Assembly (NCBI GenBank): GCA_002426195.1
Contig: DIOT01000047.1
Location: 228,303-292,302 of the forward strand
Reading direction: 5' to 3'
DNA length: 64,000 bases
DNA from: Bacteroidales bacterium UBA5507
GTDB lineage: Bacteria > Bacteroidota > Bacteroidia > Bacteroidales > Lentimicrobiaceae
Every line of letters begins with the position of its first letter. The stretch's first letter is position 1. The notes beneath the pieces are model-generated. The model was not told where the DNA came from. It saw only the letters and a program-made list of their open reading frames with translations, and did no database searches. The position numbers and the translations under genes were made by a program. This document shows positions 24,531 through 33,030 of this stretch, one piece after another.

Positions 24531-26492
24531 ATGAAACTCTCAATTGTTATAGTTAATTACAATGTCAAGTATTTTCTTGAGCAGTGCCTCCATTCTGTGG
24601 AAAAAGCAATGAGTTCAATTGATGCTGAAGTGTTTGTTGTAGACAATAACTCTGTTGATGGCTCAAATGAAATGGTGAAGGCCAAATTTCCATGGGTAAA
24701 ACTCATTGCAAATACCAATAACGTAGGTTTCTCAAGAGCGAATAATCAGGCCATAAAAATATCATCGGGTGAGTATGTCCTATTACTCAATCCCGATACA
24801 GTGGTTGAACACGATACATTAACAAAATGTATCAGATTCATGGATGATCACAGTGATGCCGGTGGTCTCGGAATTAAAATGGTAGATGGCAAAGGGAAAT
24901 TTTTGCCCGAGTCAAAAAGAGGATTGCCCACTCCCAATGTAGCTTTTTATAAGATTTTTGGACTTTCTTATTTATTCCCCAAATCAAAACTTTTTGGAAA
25001 ATATCATTTAAGCTATCTTGATAATGATAAAATCCATGAAGTGGAAATACTTTCCGGAGCATTTATGATGCTTCGAAAAGAGACTCTTGATAAAATAGGG
25101 TTACTGGACGAAACATTCTTTATGTATGGGGAGGACATTGACTTAAGTTACCGAATAATTAAAGCAGGATATATAAACTACTATTTTCCCGAAGCCCGCA
25201 TTATTCATTATAAGGGTGAAAGCACTAAAAAATCAAGCATAAATTACGTGTTCGTATTTTACAATGCGATGATAATTTTTGCGAACAAGCATTTCTCTGA
25301 AAAGAATGCAAAGCTTTTTTCAATACTAATTCATCTGGCAATATATTTAAGAGCTGGAATAGCTATTCTTACAAGAGTTTTCAGAAAATTAATCATCCCA
25401 TTAATTGATGCAGTAGTAATATATCTTGGAACCCTGCTTATTGTTGACTATTGGGAATCGAATGTAATTTATACGATAGGTGGACATTACCCTCCACTAT
25501 TTCTAAGTGTTATTTTACCGCTTTACATCATTATATGGCTCTTTGCCGTGTTTATCACAGGAGGATATGATAAGCCAGTTAAAATAAGAAAGATTATTGC
25601 CGGAATACTGGCAGGGTCGATAGCAATTCTGGTATTTTATGCTCTTCTACCTTCACACTTCAGGTTTTCAAGAGCAATTATATTATTAGCAGGAACCTGG
25701 TCAATATTTTCACTTACAAGCCTGCGAATTTTTTTGCACTTTGCAGGATTCAAGGACTTCAAGTTAGGATACAACGCGAACAAAAGATTTGTTATTATAG
25801 GTGAATCGGAAGAGGGAAACAGAGTCGCCGATTTACTGCATAAAACACTAATTAGTCCCTCATTTATAGGTTTAGTCAGTGCAACCGGGAGTAAGAACAA
25901 CTCGGAAGGATTTATTGGCTCCCTTGATCAGATAAATGAAATTATTGCTATTTATAAGATCGATGAGATAATTTTTTGCGCTCACGATATTCCTGCACAA
26001 AAGATTATTGATACTATGACAGAGCTTCAGGACACTGAGGTGGATTATAAGATTGCACCTCCTGAAAGCTTATCAATTATTGGCTCAAACTCCATAAGTA
26101 CTACGGGTAATCTGTATGTGATAGATATAAATTCTATCAGCAAGTCGAATAATCTAAGAAATAAAAGGCTCTTTGATGTGGGGGTTTGCCTTGTATTACT
26201 TCCACTATCACCTTTACTCATGTTTGCAACAAAACATCCGGCAGGCTTTATCCCTAATATTTTAAAAGTGCTCTTTGGTTTTTGCACCTGGGTTGGATAC
26301 AGCAATCAAACAGATATTTCATTGCCTAAAATTAAAAGAGGTATTTTAAATCCCACTGATGTGTTCTCTACCAGAGAGATAAATCTGGAAACATCTGCCC
26401 GCCTTAACATGCTCTACTCAAGGGATTATAAAACAGGCACTGACTTAAATATTATCTGGCAGGGTTTCAGACACCTTGGACGAAAAGTATAG
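24531..26492 (+). CDS. GT2 glycosyltransferase fused to a membrane region and a catalytically incomplete sugar-phosphate transferase
   Basis: A 653-residue fusion. Residues 1-240 are a rhamnosyltransferase-like GT2 domain (IVIVNYNV, VVDNNSVDGS, NPDT, GEDIDLSYR). Residues 265-420 hold several membrane helices, followed by a Rossmann domain (RFVIIGESEEGNRVADLL) as in CoA-binding_3 of WcaJ-type enzymes. Residues 540-653 match the ends of a polyprenol-phosphate hexose-1-phosphate transferase (NKRLFDVGVCLVLLP, then KVLFGFCTWVGY and the C-terminal ILNP region), but the catalytic middle (KFRSM and Asp-Glu) is missing. The GT2 part should work; the last part probably only anchors. Confidence 0.75.
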   Translation: MKLSIVIVNYNVKYFLEQCLHSVEKAMSSIDAEVFVVDNNSVDGSNEMVKAKFPWVKLIANTNNVGFSRANNQAIKISSGEYVLLLNPDTVVEHDTLTKCIRFMDDHSDAGGLGIKMVDGKGKFLPESKRGLPTPNVAFYKIFGLSYLFPKSKLFGKYHLSYLDNDKIHEVEILSGAFMMLRKETLDKIGLLDETFFMYGEDIDLSYRIIKAGYINYYFPEARIIHYKGESTKKSSINYVFVFYNAMIIFANKHFSEKNAKLFSILIHLAIYLRAGIAILTRVFRKLIIPLIDAVVIYLGTLLIVDYWESNVIYTIGGHYPPLFLSVILPLYIIIWLFAVFITGGYDKPVKIRKIIAGILAGSIAILVFYALLPSHFRFSRAIILLAGTWSIFSLTSLRIFLHFAGFKDFKLGYNANKRFVIIGESEEGNRVADLLHKTLISPSFIGLVSATGSKNNSEGFIGSLDQINEIIAIYKIDEIIFCAHDIPAQKIIDTMTELQDTEVDYKIAPPESLSIIGSNSISTTGNLYVIDINSISKSNNLRNKRLFDVGVCLVLLPLSPLLMFATKHPAGFIPNILKVLFGFCTWVGYSNQTDISLPKIKRGILNPTDVFSTREINLETSARLNMLYSRDYKTGTDLNIIWQGFRHLGRKV

Positions 26493-26642
26493 CTCCATTT
26501 AATCTCAAATCAATTGTAATTTATAACGGCATCTCTTGTATTTAGCCGAATTGTAAACCTTTTTTATACATGTTTGTTAATTAGGGCAACGCCTGAGAAC
26601 CTATTCTATCAGGTATAAATCAGCCTTACAATACAAATAATT

Positions 26643-28028
26643 ATGGCACATTTTGAAGTAGTTATGCCCAAATTGGGCGAAAGCATAATTGAAGCAACAA
26701 TAACCAAATGGATTAAGAAACCTGGTGATACGATTGAAGAGGACGATCCGATTGTTGAAATTGCAACCGATAAAGTGGATTCAGAAATTCCTTCACCAGT
26801 TGAAGGAAAACTTATTGAAGTAAAGTTTCAGGAGGGAGATGTTGTAGAAGTTGGAAAAGTAATTGCAGTTATTGAAACCGATCCCGGTAGTATTGATGAA
26901 AATACAGAGAGCCTGGAAAAGCAAGAGACAGAGACGTCCACTGTATCAGAACAATCACAGACAAATCGTAATGAAGCAGATAGAAACCAACAGAAGCAAA
27001 TAGAGAAAGAGCCAGAAACCACAGGTAAAGAAACTATCGAGTCCGATCGTTTCTACTCTCCACTTGTAAAGAACATCGCTAAGACAGAAGGAATACCTTT
27101 AGCAGAACTAGAAAAACTCGAAGGCTCAGGGAAAGATGGTAGAATAACTAAAAATGATCTGTTAGCATATATTGAAGATCGTAAATCGTCTACGCCTGAG
27201 AGTAAGCCTGCACAGGAAACGAAACCGGAAGTATCAGAACAAAAACAACAACCACAGTCTCAACCTAAAGAGCAGGTAACCACAGCACCAAAACAGACAC
27301 CTCAGGTAAGTGCATCCCAGGGAGATGAGATTGTTGAAATGGATAGGATGAGGAAACTCATTGCCGACCATATGGTAATGTCGAAACAAGTGTCACCTCA
27401 TGTTACTTCATTTATCGAAGTTGATGTAACCAACATGGTACAATGGAGAGAAAAAGTTAAAGACGAATTCTTCGCCCGTGAAAAAGAGAAGATTACCTTC
27501 ACCCCTATTTTCGTGGAAGCTGCAACTCAGGCATTGAAAGAACTTCCGGGAGTGAATGCGTCGGTAGATGGATACAATGTAATTCTTCGGAAAAATATCA
27601 ATGTTGGAATTGCGGCAGCCCTTCCAAATGGAAACTTAATAGTTCCTGTAATTAAGAATGCCGATCAGAAAAGTCTGTTAGGGCTAGCTAAAGATGTTAA
27701 CTCACTGGCAGATAAAGCCAGGAGGAACAAACTTGCACCTGATGACATACAGAATGGCACTTTTACGATTACAAATCTTGGAACTTTTGGTAGTATAACC
27801 GGTTCTCCAATTATAAATCAACCACAGGTAGCAATTCTTGGATTAGGGGTTATCAAAAAGAAGCCGGTAGTACTTGAAACACCGCAGGGTGATGTTATTG
27901 CAATAAGGCATTTGGTAATTCTTTCACTGGCATATGACCATAGAGTTGTTGATGGTGCCCTTGGAGGAATGTTCCTTCAGAAAGTACAGCAAATTCTGGA
28001 AAGATTTGATGTAAACAGATCGATCTAA
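26643..28028 (+). CDS. 2-oxoacid dehydrogenase complex, E2 acyltransferase
   Basis: A 461-residue E2. One lipoyl domain lies at 1-78 with the lipoylated Lys44 in ATDKVDSE. A Gln/Glu/Pro-rich linker leads to a peripheral-subunit-binding domain (about 138-175, SPLVKNIAKTEGIPL), then a second linker, and the catalytic domain (about 230-461) ends in DHRVVDGALGG, which holds the active-site His. This is a branched-chain or pyruvate-type E2, matching the fused E1 upstream. An intrinsic terminator follows at 28060-28089. Confidence 0.92.
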   Translation: MAHFEVVMPKLGESIIEATITKWIKKPGDTIEEDDPIVEIATDKVDSEIPSPVEGKLIEVKFQEGDVVEVGKVIAVIETDPGSIDENTESLEKQETETSTVSEQSQTNRNEADRNQQKQIEKEPETTGKETIESDRFYSPLVKNIAKTEGIPLAELEKLEGSGKDGRITKNDLLAYIEDRKSSTPESKPAQETKPEVSEQKQQPQSQPKEQVTTAPKQTPQVSASQGDEIVEMDRMRKLIADHMVMSKQVSPHVTSFIEVDVTNMVQWREKVKDEFFAREKEKITFTPIFVEAATQALKELPGVNASVDGYNVILRKNINVGIAAALPNGNLIVPVIKNADQKSLLGLAKDVNSLADKARRNKLAPDDIQNGTFTITNLGTFGSITGSPIINQPQVAILGLGVIKKKPVVLETPQGDVIAIRHLVILSLAYDHRVVDGALGGMFLQKVQQILERFDVNRSI

Positions 28029-28059
28029 AGTTAATAATGTCTAATTTAGCAGCACTGTG

Positions 28060-28089
28060 AGCACTTAAGCTTGAAGTGCTTTCTTTTTT
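28060..28089 (+). terminator. Intrinsic terminator after the E2 gene
   Basis: Seven-pair stem AGCACTT/AAGTGCT (28060-28066 with 28074-28080), seven-base loop, then TTCTTTTTT. The T-tract ends 4 bases before the ATG of the next gene, leaving no room for a promoter between them. Confidence 0.7.
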
Positions 28090-28093
28090 GTAA

Positions 28094-28918
28094 ATGGAAC
28101 TTAATCTAATAAAGCCTTTAGCGGTTTTCGATTTGGAAACTACAGGTACAAATGTTGCGACTGACAGGATTATTGAAATCAGCATAGTTAGAGTGTCGGC
28201 TGATAATAAGGAACAGATTCTCACCCAAAGAATCAATCCGGGTATTCCGATACCTGTTGAATCAACTGCAGTTCACGGTATAACCAATGAAGATGTTTCC
28301 GGCATGCCTACATTTGCCGAAATTGGCCATAAGTTGGCTGCATTCCTGAATAATTGTGATCTTGCAGGATATAACTGTAATAAATTCGATATCCCATTAC
28401 TGGTTGAGGAATTCCTAAGAAACGACATTCCTTTTGATATTAAAGGACGCAGGCTTATAGATGCTCAAAATATCTTCCATAAGATGGAGCCCCGAACATT
28501 AAAAGCAGCATATAAGTTCTATTGTCATAAGAACCTGGATAATGCTCATTCGGCTGAAGCAGATGCCACCGCTACCCTTGAAGTTATTAAAGCGCAACTT
28601 GATTGTTACAAAGACGTTGAGTATACAAATCCTGACGGGAGTGTTTGTAAACCAATTGTCAATGATGTAAAGGCCTTATCTGAGTTTTCATTTCAACACA
28701 AGTTTGCCGACCTTGCAGGTCATATAATTTATAATGCAAAAAATATTGAAGTCTTCAATTTTGGTAAATATAAAGGCAAGACAGTAGAGGAAGTTTTCTC
28801 TCTTGAACCATCGTATTACGACTGGATGATGAAAGCCGATTTTCCTCTTTACACGAAGAAGGTCATTACGGCCATAAAACTTAGAGGTTTTAACAAAAAT
28901 TCTGTTAGTCTTTCTTGA
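28094..28918 (+). CDS. DnaQ-family DEDDh 3'-5' exonuclease
   Basis: A 274-residue protein. Exo I motif FDLETTG (residues 11-17), Exo II around YNCNKFDIPLL, and Exo III HSAEADAT with His and Asp spaced as in DEDDh enzymes. The last 60 residues include FGKYKGKTVEEVF, a small extra domain found in these Bacteroidota exonucleases. It could act in DNA repair or RNA turnover; it is not clearly the replicative epsilon subunit. The start MELNLIKPL fits the family, although it lies right behind a terminator. Confidence 0.85.
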   Translation: MELNLIKPLAVFDLETTGTNVATDRIIEISIVRVSADNKEQILTQRINPGIPIPVESTAVHGITNEDVSGMPTFAEIGHKLAAFLNNCDLAGYNCNKFDIPLLVEEFLRNDIPFDIKGRRLIDAQNIFHKMEPRTLKAAYKFYCHKNLDNAHSAEADATATLEVIKAQLDCYKDVEYTNPDGSVCKPIVNDVKALSEFSFQHKFADLAGHIIYNAKNIEVFNFGKYKGKTVEEVFSLEPSYYDWMMKADFPLYTKKVITAIKLRGFNKNSVSLS

Positions 28919-28928
28919 TAAGGAATTC

Positions 28929-29540
28929 ATGAAGATTATTTGCATTGGAAGGAACTATTCTGAACACATAAAAGAGCTGAATAATACTCTACCGGAGCTA
29001 CCGGTATTCTTTATGAAGCCTGAGTCAGCCCTCTTAAGAGGAAATCTTCCTTTCTTTTACCCGGCATTTTCAAATGACATACACTATGAGGTTGAACTTG
29101 TGCTTCGTGTTAGTAAAGTTGGAAAGAATATAAACATTAAGCACGCCCATACATATTACAATGGCATCGGGGTTGGAATAGACTTTACTGCCCGCGACCT
29201 TCAACAGGAAGCAAAACAAAAAGGACTGCCATGGGAAATTGCCAAATCTTTTGATTTTTCAGCTCCGGTAAGTGAATTTCTCCCTCTTGATGAAATTTCC
29301 GATTTAAACAATATTCATTTCGGTCTTTATAAAAACGATCAACTCGTGCAGGATGGCTTTTCATCACAGATGATCTTTTCTTTTGATATGATAATCTCTT
29401 ATGTTTCCCGATTTGTAACTTTAAAAATGGGAGACATGATATATACAGGTACGCCATCGGGAGTTGGTCCTGTGATAATTGGTGATAAACTTGAAGCATT
29501 TATTGAAGAACGAAAGTTGCTGCTATGCAATATCAGGTAG
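28929..29540 (+). CDS. Fumarylacetoacetate hydrolase (FAH) family protein
   Basis: A 203-residue protein of the FAH superfamily, which includes acylpyruvases, oxaloacetate decarboxylases and isomerases. It has YEVELVLRVSK with the metal-binding Glu pair, the GIGVGIDFTARDLQQEAKQKGLPWEIAKSFD block and TPSGVGPV near the end. Family members cleave or rearrange small keto acids, but the substrate is unknown here. It begins 10 bases after the exonuclease gene, probably cotranscribed, and converges with the DUF721 gene 2 bases away. Confidence 0.9.
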   Translation: MKIICIGRNYSEHIKELNNTLPELPVFFMKPESALLRGNLPFFYPAFSNDIHYEVELVLRVSKVGKNINIKHAHTYYNGIGVGIDFTARDLQQEAKQKGLPWEIAKSFDFSAPVSEFLPLDEISDLNNIHFGLYKNDQLVQDGFSSQMIFSFDMIISYVSRFVTLKMGDMIYTGTPSGVGPVIIGDKLEAFIEERKLLLCNIR

Positions 29541-29542
29541 GC

Positions 29543-29827
29543 TTATAGAAAGTATATTTCATCAATAACATTATAATCGGTCTCTTTATTTATATTTTGA
29601 ACAAGCTTCTTCCGGGCAAATTCGAGTTCATGCTTTAAAGAACCGGATTTGATTTTAACAAACATCACCCTGTTTTTAATATAAACAGTCTCAGTTTCAG
29701 AAGCTATTTGAGGGCCGACAATGGTTTTCCACAGAGAAACAGCTTTCCCCTCGTAGTAACCTCTCTTGTTCTTTAAAAGTTCCACCCACTCTTCAATTGC
29801 TTCCTTGAGTACTTTATCACTGCTCAT
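29543..29827 (-). CDS. DUF721/DciA-like protein
   Basis: A 94-residue protein of the DUF721 family, to which the replicative helicase loader DciA belongs. Visible features: the WKTIVGPQIASET motif, then VYIKNRVMFVKIKSGSLKHELEF, the pattern of the DciA domain. It overlaps recF by 4 bases, a common pairing for this family. The helicase gene dnaB also lies in this window (52932). A loading role is an inference from the family. Confidence 0.85.
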   Translation of the reverse strand: MSSDKVLKEAIEEWVELLKNKRGYYEGKAVSLWKTIVGPQIASETETVYIKNRVMFVKIKSGSLKHELEFARKKLVQNINKETDYNVIDEIYFL

Positions 29828-30939
29828 ATTTTGCTTATCGCTAATGCATTTCCATTGTCAACACTATAAATCAGGTGGTTATGTGATGAATTCCTGAAGA
29901 TCATATTAATTCTCTCCGGTTGGGTGTCAGTAATGAATACTTGCCCGAAATTATCACCTCCTACCAGATTAATAATCTGAGAAACTCTCTTAAAGTCAAG
30001 CTTGTCAAATATATCATCAAACAGGAGTATTGGTTTAAAACCCTTTACATTCTTGGTATATTCAAATTGTGCTAGTTTCAATGCAATAAGGAATGACTTT
30101 TGCTGACCTTGTGAACCATACTTCTTCACAGGAAGATTACCAATCTTTAATTCTATATCATCCTTATGGACGCCACCGGTAGTATATTTAAGGTAAATAT
30201 CCCTTTCTGTGTTATCTCTGAATATTTCCGGCAAAGTTCTCTCCTGAAGGTCAGATTTGTAAACAATATCAACGTGCTCCTTATTATTAGAGATGAAAGA
30301 AAAGTAATCTCTGAAAACAGATATAAATCCATTCAGAAAACTGATTCTCTTTTGATAAATCCTATTAGCAGGTTCATTCATTTGTTCGCCGTAAATCTCT
30401 AGTGTTGAAGAGTCAAAAGAGCGGTTTTCGCTCATTCTTTTCAGAAGAAAATTACGCTGCATTAAAGCTTTGTTATAAGTAATAAGATCCTCGAGATACG
30501 AGCGGTCGAACTGTGAGATTACACTATCAATATACTTTCTACGAATTTCACTACCATCGTTTATCAGGTCTCGATCGTAAGGTGAAACCATAACCAGAGG
30601 GAAAATACCAATATGATCAGCAAGCCGGTCATAATCCTTACCATTTATTCTGAACTGTTTTTTAGAGTTTCGCTTTTGTACACAACTTACATCATCAAAA
30701 TCACCATTCTCATGAAAGAACTTTCCATGTATAGCAAAGAAATCCTGATCATGCTTTATATTTTGACTATCAAGAAGATTAAAGTAACTTTTAGTGAAAG
30801 AAAGGTAGTAAATGGCATCCAGAATATTGGTTTTACCAGCCCCATTATCGCCAATAAAACAGTTAATACTATCGGAGAAATTAAAACTATTCTCCTGGTA
30901 GTTTTTGAAATTATAAAGCTGGAGATTTCTAATAAACAT
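29824..30939 (-). CDS. recF: DNA replication and repair protein RecF
   Basis: A 371-residue SMC-like ATPase that helps load RecA at gaps. It has Walker A (GDNGAGKTNILDAIY, about 30-44), the ABC signature GSQGQQKSFLIALKL and Walker B ILLFDDIFDKLD. Length is typical. Gene order is ispH, recF, DUF721, all on the minus strand, with a 9-base gap to ispH and a 4-base overlap with DUF721, so one transcript is likely. Confidence 0.95.
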   Translation of the reverse strand: MFIRNLQLYNFKNYQENSFNFSDSINCFIGDNGAGKTNILDAIYYLSFTKSYFNLLDSQNIKHDQDFFAIHGKFFHENGDFDDVSCVQKRNSKKQFRINGKDYDRLADHIGIFPLVMVSPYDRDLINDGSEIRRKYIDSVISQFDRSYLEDLITYNKALMQRNFLLKRMSENRSFDSSTLEIYGEQMNEPANRIYQKRISFLNGFISVFRDYFSFISNNKEHVDIVYKSDLQERTLPEIFRDNTERDIYLKYTTGGVHKDDIELKIGNLPVKKYGSQGQQKSFLIALKLAQFEYTKNVKGFKPILLFDDIFDKLDFKRVSQIINLVGGDNFGQVFITDTQPERINMIFRNSSHNHLIYSVDNGNALAISKI

Positions 30940-30948
30940 CTATTAATA

Positions 30949-31836
30949 CTATGATTGCCTTCCTAACATTCTTTTTATTTCATCAGCTACTTCTTCCAGT
31001 AACCAGATGGGTGTTGAATTACCGCCTGATACTCCGATTTTTTGAACATTGTCAAACCAGCCAGGTGAGATTTGACCAGGACCAGAGACCATAAAAGCCC
31101 GGTTGTTGTCCTTTTTCGTTATTGAATATAAATAATTACCGTTAGAGCTATTCTCACCTGCAACAAAAACGATAACATCATGCTCTTTAGCAAATGACCT
31201 GAGTTGTGGCACTCTGTTTTTCATTGGAGTGCAGATTGTATTGTAAACCTGAACTCTGTTAGCTTCCAACCCATTCTCAAGAAGCTTATTGTATATATTG
31301 TTGACAAATTGTTCAAAATCAGCGACATTAGCTGTTGTTTGGGCAAAAATACTTATCGGGCTATTAATGTCAATGTTCCCGATGTCCTCAGGATCTTTAG
31401 CAATAACGTATTTACTGTGACAATATCCAATAAGTCCTTCAACTTCAGGGTGATTTTCCTTTCCGTATATTACTACCTGACCATCAGATTGTCTCATTTG
31501 CATACTACTAATTTTTACTTTTTGCTGTAAACGATATACAGTTCCACAAGTAGCGTCAATTATCTCATTATTAGTTTTGTTAAGTCGATGCTGCACATTT
31601 GGAGACACTCCATGAGCCCGAATAAGGATTTTTGAGTCGGAAACACTGTCAATATCTTCTTTTGAAATTGTTTTTAGTCCCAGAAATTCAAGTCTGTTAA
31701 TTTCCTCAGGACAATGTACAAGTTCCCCAAGGCTAAATACTTTGCCGGGTGAATCAAGCAAATTTTCAGCTTTACTTATAGCGTTACTAACACCGGGACA
31801 AAAGCCTGCCTTCGGATCAATTAATACAGAAACCAT
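30949..31836 (-). CDS. ispH: 4-hydroxy-3-methylbut-2-enyl diphosphate reductase
   Basis: The last enzyme of the non-mevalonate isoprenoid pathway, an iron-sulfur protein that makes IPP and DMAPP. The three cluster Cys are at 13 (GFCPGV), 97 (DATCGTV) and 202 (NTICTPM); substrate-binding His41 and the HPEVEG motif at 129-134 are present. The 295-residue length is normal. A TAnnTTTG motif lies 15 bases upstream of the ATG. Confidence 0.95.
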   Translation of the reverse strand: MVSVLIDPKAGFCPGVSNAISKAENLLDSPGKVFSLGELVHCPEEINRLEFLGLKTISKEDIDSVSDSKILIRAHGVSPNVQHRLNKTNNEIIDATCGTVYRLQQKVKISSMQMRQSDGQVVIYGKENHPEVEGLIGYCHSKYVIAKDPEDIGNIDINSPISIFAQTTANVADFEQFVNNIYNKLLENGLEANRVQVYNTICTPMKNRVPQLRSFAKEHDVIVFVAGENSSNGNYLYSITKKDNNRAFMVSGPGQISPGWFDNVQKIGVSGGNSTPIWLLEEVADEIKRMLGRQS

Positions 31837-31851
31837 ACCGGCACTTTTCTA

Positions 31852-31859
31852 CAAAAATA
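31852..31859 (-). promoter_or_regulatory. Minus-7 promoter element TATTTTTG of ispH-recF
   Basis: Exact TAnnTTTG match ahead of the ispH ATG at 31836; would drive ispH, recF and the DUF721 gene. Confidence 0.45.
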
Positions 31860-31899
31860 AGAAAAATAAGGAAATAATTGAATCAAAAGGTGGTCGCAA

Positions 31900-32931
31900 T
31901 CAGAGGTTAATTCCGAGACTAAATATATTTGGAGAACCTGAAATATGGTAGGCAGACCGGGCATAACTCAGATTGAATCTGTTGACCCTGAAACCAAAAC
32001 CCCAGGAAAAGCCAACAGTTGAACGTTTGCTCTCAAGCTTCATTTCCTGTCGTCGTTGATAATTGTAACCAAGGCGGATACTAAAGTTTTTAGTAGGCAA
32101 GAATTCACCGCCAACCACAATATGCCGCATTGCTTTATCAGCGAATTCCTCAGCTTTAGACTTTTCTTTAACTTCTCCTGTAAAAGGATCAATGTTATCA
32201 TCAGCAGGATCAGAGTATGTAAGATCCCATTTCTGAAGATTTGTTAGTAAGATTGAATATCTGAAAGGGAGGTGAGCTAATTTTTTAGATAAGCCTAGTT
32301 GAATTTCAGTAGGAAGTGGTTCTTTTTCTCCGGGATTAAACTGGGTTAATTGCATTCCTATATTTCGTGCGACCAGTGAAATAACAAAATTCCCTTTTTC
32401 ATTGATATACGATCCTGCAACATCAACAGCCAGCCCGAAAGAATTATAGTTCTCAAATGAAGAGTATAAACCCTTAATATTTGCTCCGATTGCAAAAGAA
32501 CTGTCGAGCCTTCTACCCCATCCGATGACTGGTGCAAATTCATTAGCAGCAAATTCGCCCAATTCTTCACCTGTCTCATCCGTTCTTTTAAAAGTACCGT
32601 AATCTATATACTGCACTGTTGCAGCAAAAGAACCTAATTTGTCCCATGATCTTGAATAGCTGACAAAGCCATAATTAATATCCGCATAATTATCAACAAA
32701 ATTAAGCGAGATATCATTATGCATTTCTCTGCTTATCATGGAAGGGTTATTCAATCCAATACTCAAATCGGGATCAGCAATAGCAACAAAATTATAACCT
32801 AAAGCGGCCACTCTTGCTGAATTTGGAAGATTTAAGAATGAAAAAGCCTGATTTCCACCCTTTTGAGCGAATGATTGAGAGGCTGATAATCCGAAAAGTG
32901 CAAATATTACTATCTTGTAGAATTTAGTCAC
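31900..32931 (-). CDS. porQ: Type IX secretion system protein PorQ
   Basis: A 343-residue exported outer-membrane beta-barrel. The signal peptide ends SFAQ, and the mature start (FSFLNLPNSARVAALGYNFVAIADPDLSIGLNNPS) matches the PorQ/PorV type. It ends in SLGINL, a typical C-terminal barrel strand. PorQ forms part of the outer-membrane attachment machinery that processes type IX cargo. No other T9SS gene is in the window. It has its own promoter motif and is separate from the aconitase gene. Confidence 0.85.
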   Translation of the reverse strand: MTKFYKIVIFALFGLSASQSFAQKGGNQAFSFLNLPNSARVAALGYNFVAIADPDLSIGLNNPSMISREMHNDISLNFVDNYADINYGFVSYSRSWDKLGSFAATVQYIDYGTFKRTDETGEELGEFAANEFAPVIGWGRRLDSSFAIGANIKGLYSSFENYNSFGLAVDVAGSYINEKGNFVISLVARNIGMQLTQFNPGEKEPLPTEIQLGLSKKLAHLPFRYSILLTNLQKWDLTYSDPADDNIDPFTGEVKEKSKAEEFADKAMRHIVVGGEFLPTKNFSIRLGYNYQRRQEMKLESKRSTVGFSWGFGFRVNRFNLSYARSAYHISGSPNIFSLGINL

Positions 32932-32959
32932 TGGTGCCAGTTTGAGGTTTAGACAGATG

Positions 32960-32967
32960 CAAATTTA
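32960..32967 (-). promoter_or_regulatory. Minus-7 promoter element TAAATTTG of porQ
   Basis: Exact TAnnTTTG match 28 bases upstream of the porQ ATG. Confidence 0.45.
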
Positions 32968-33030
32968 AGGATAACCAATTATTATCCGCATTTACAAACG
33001 GCATATAACCTTATATATTGTAAAAAATTG

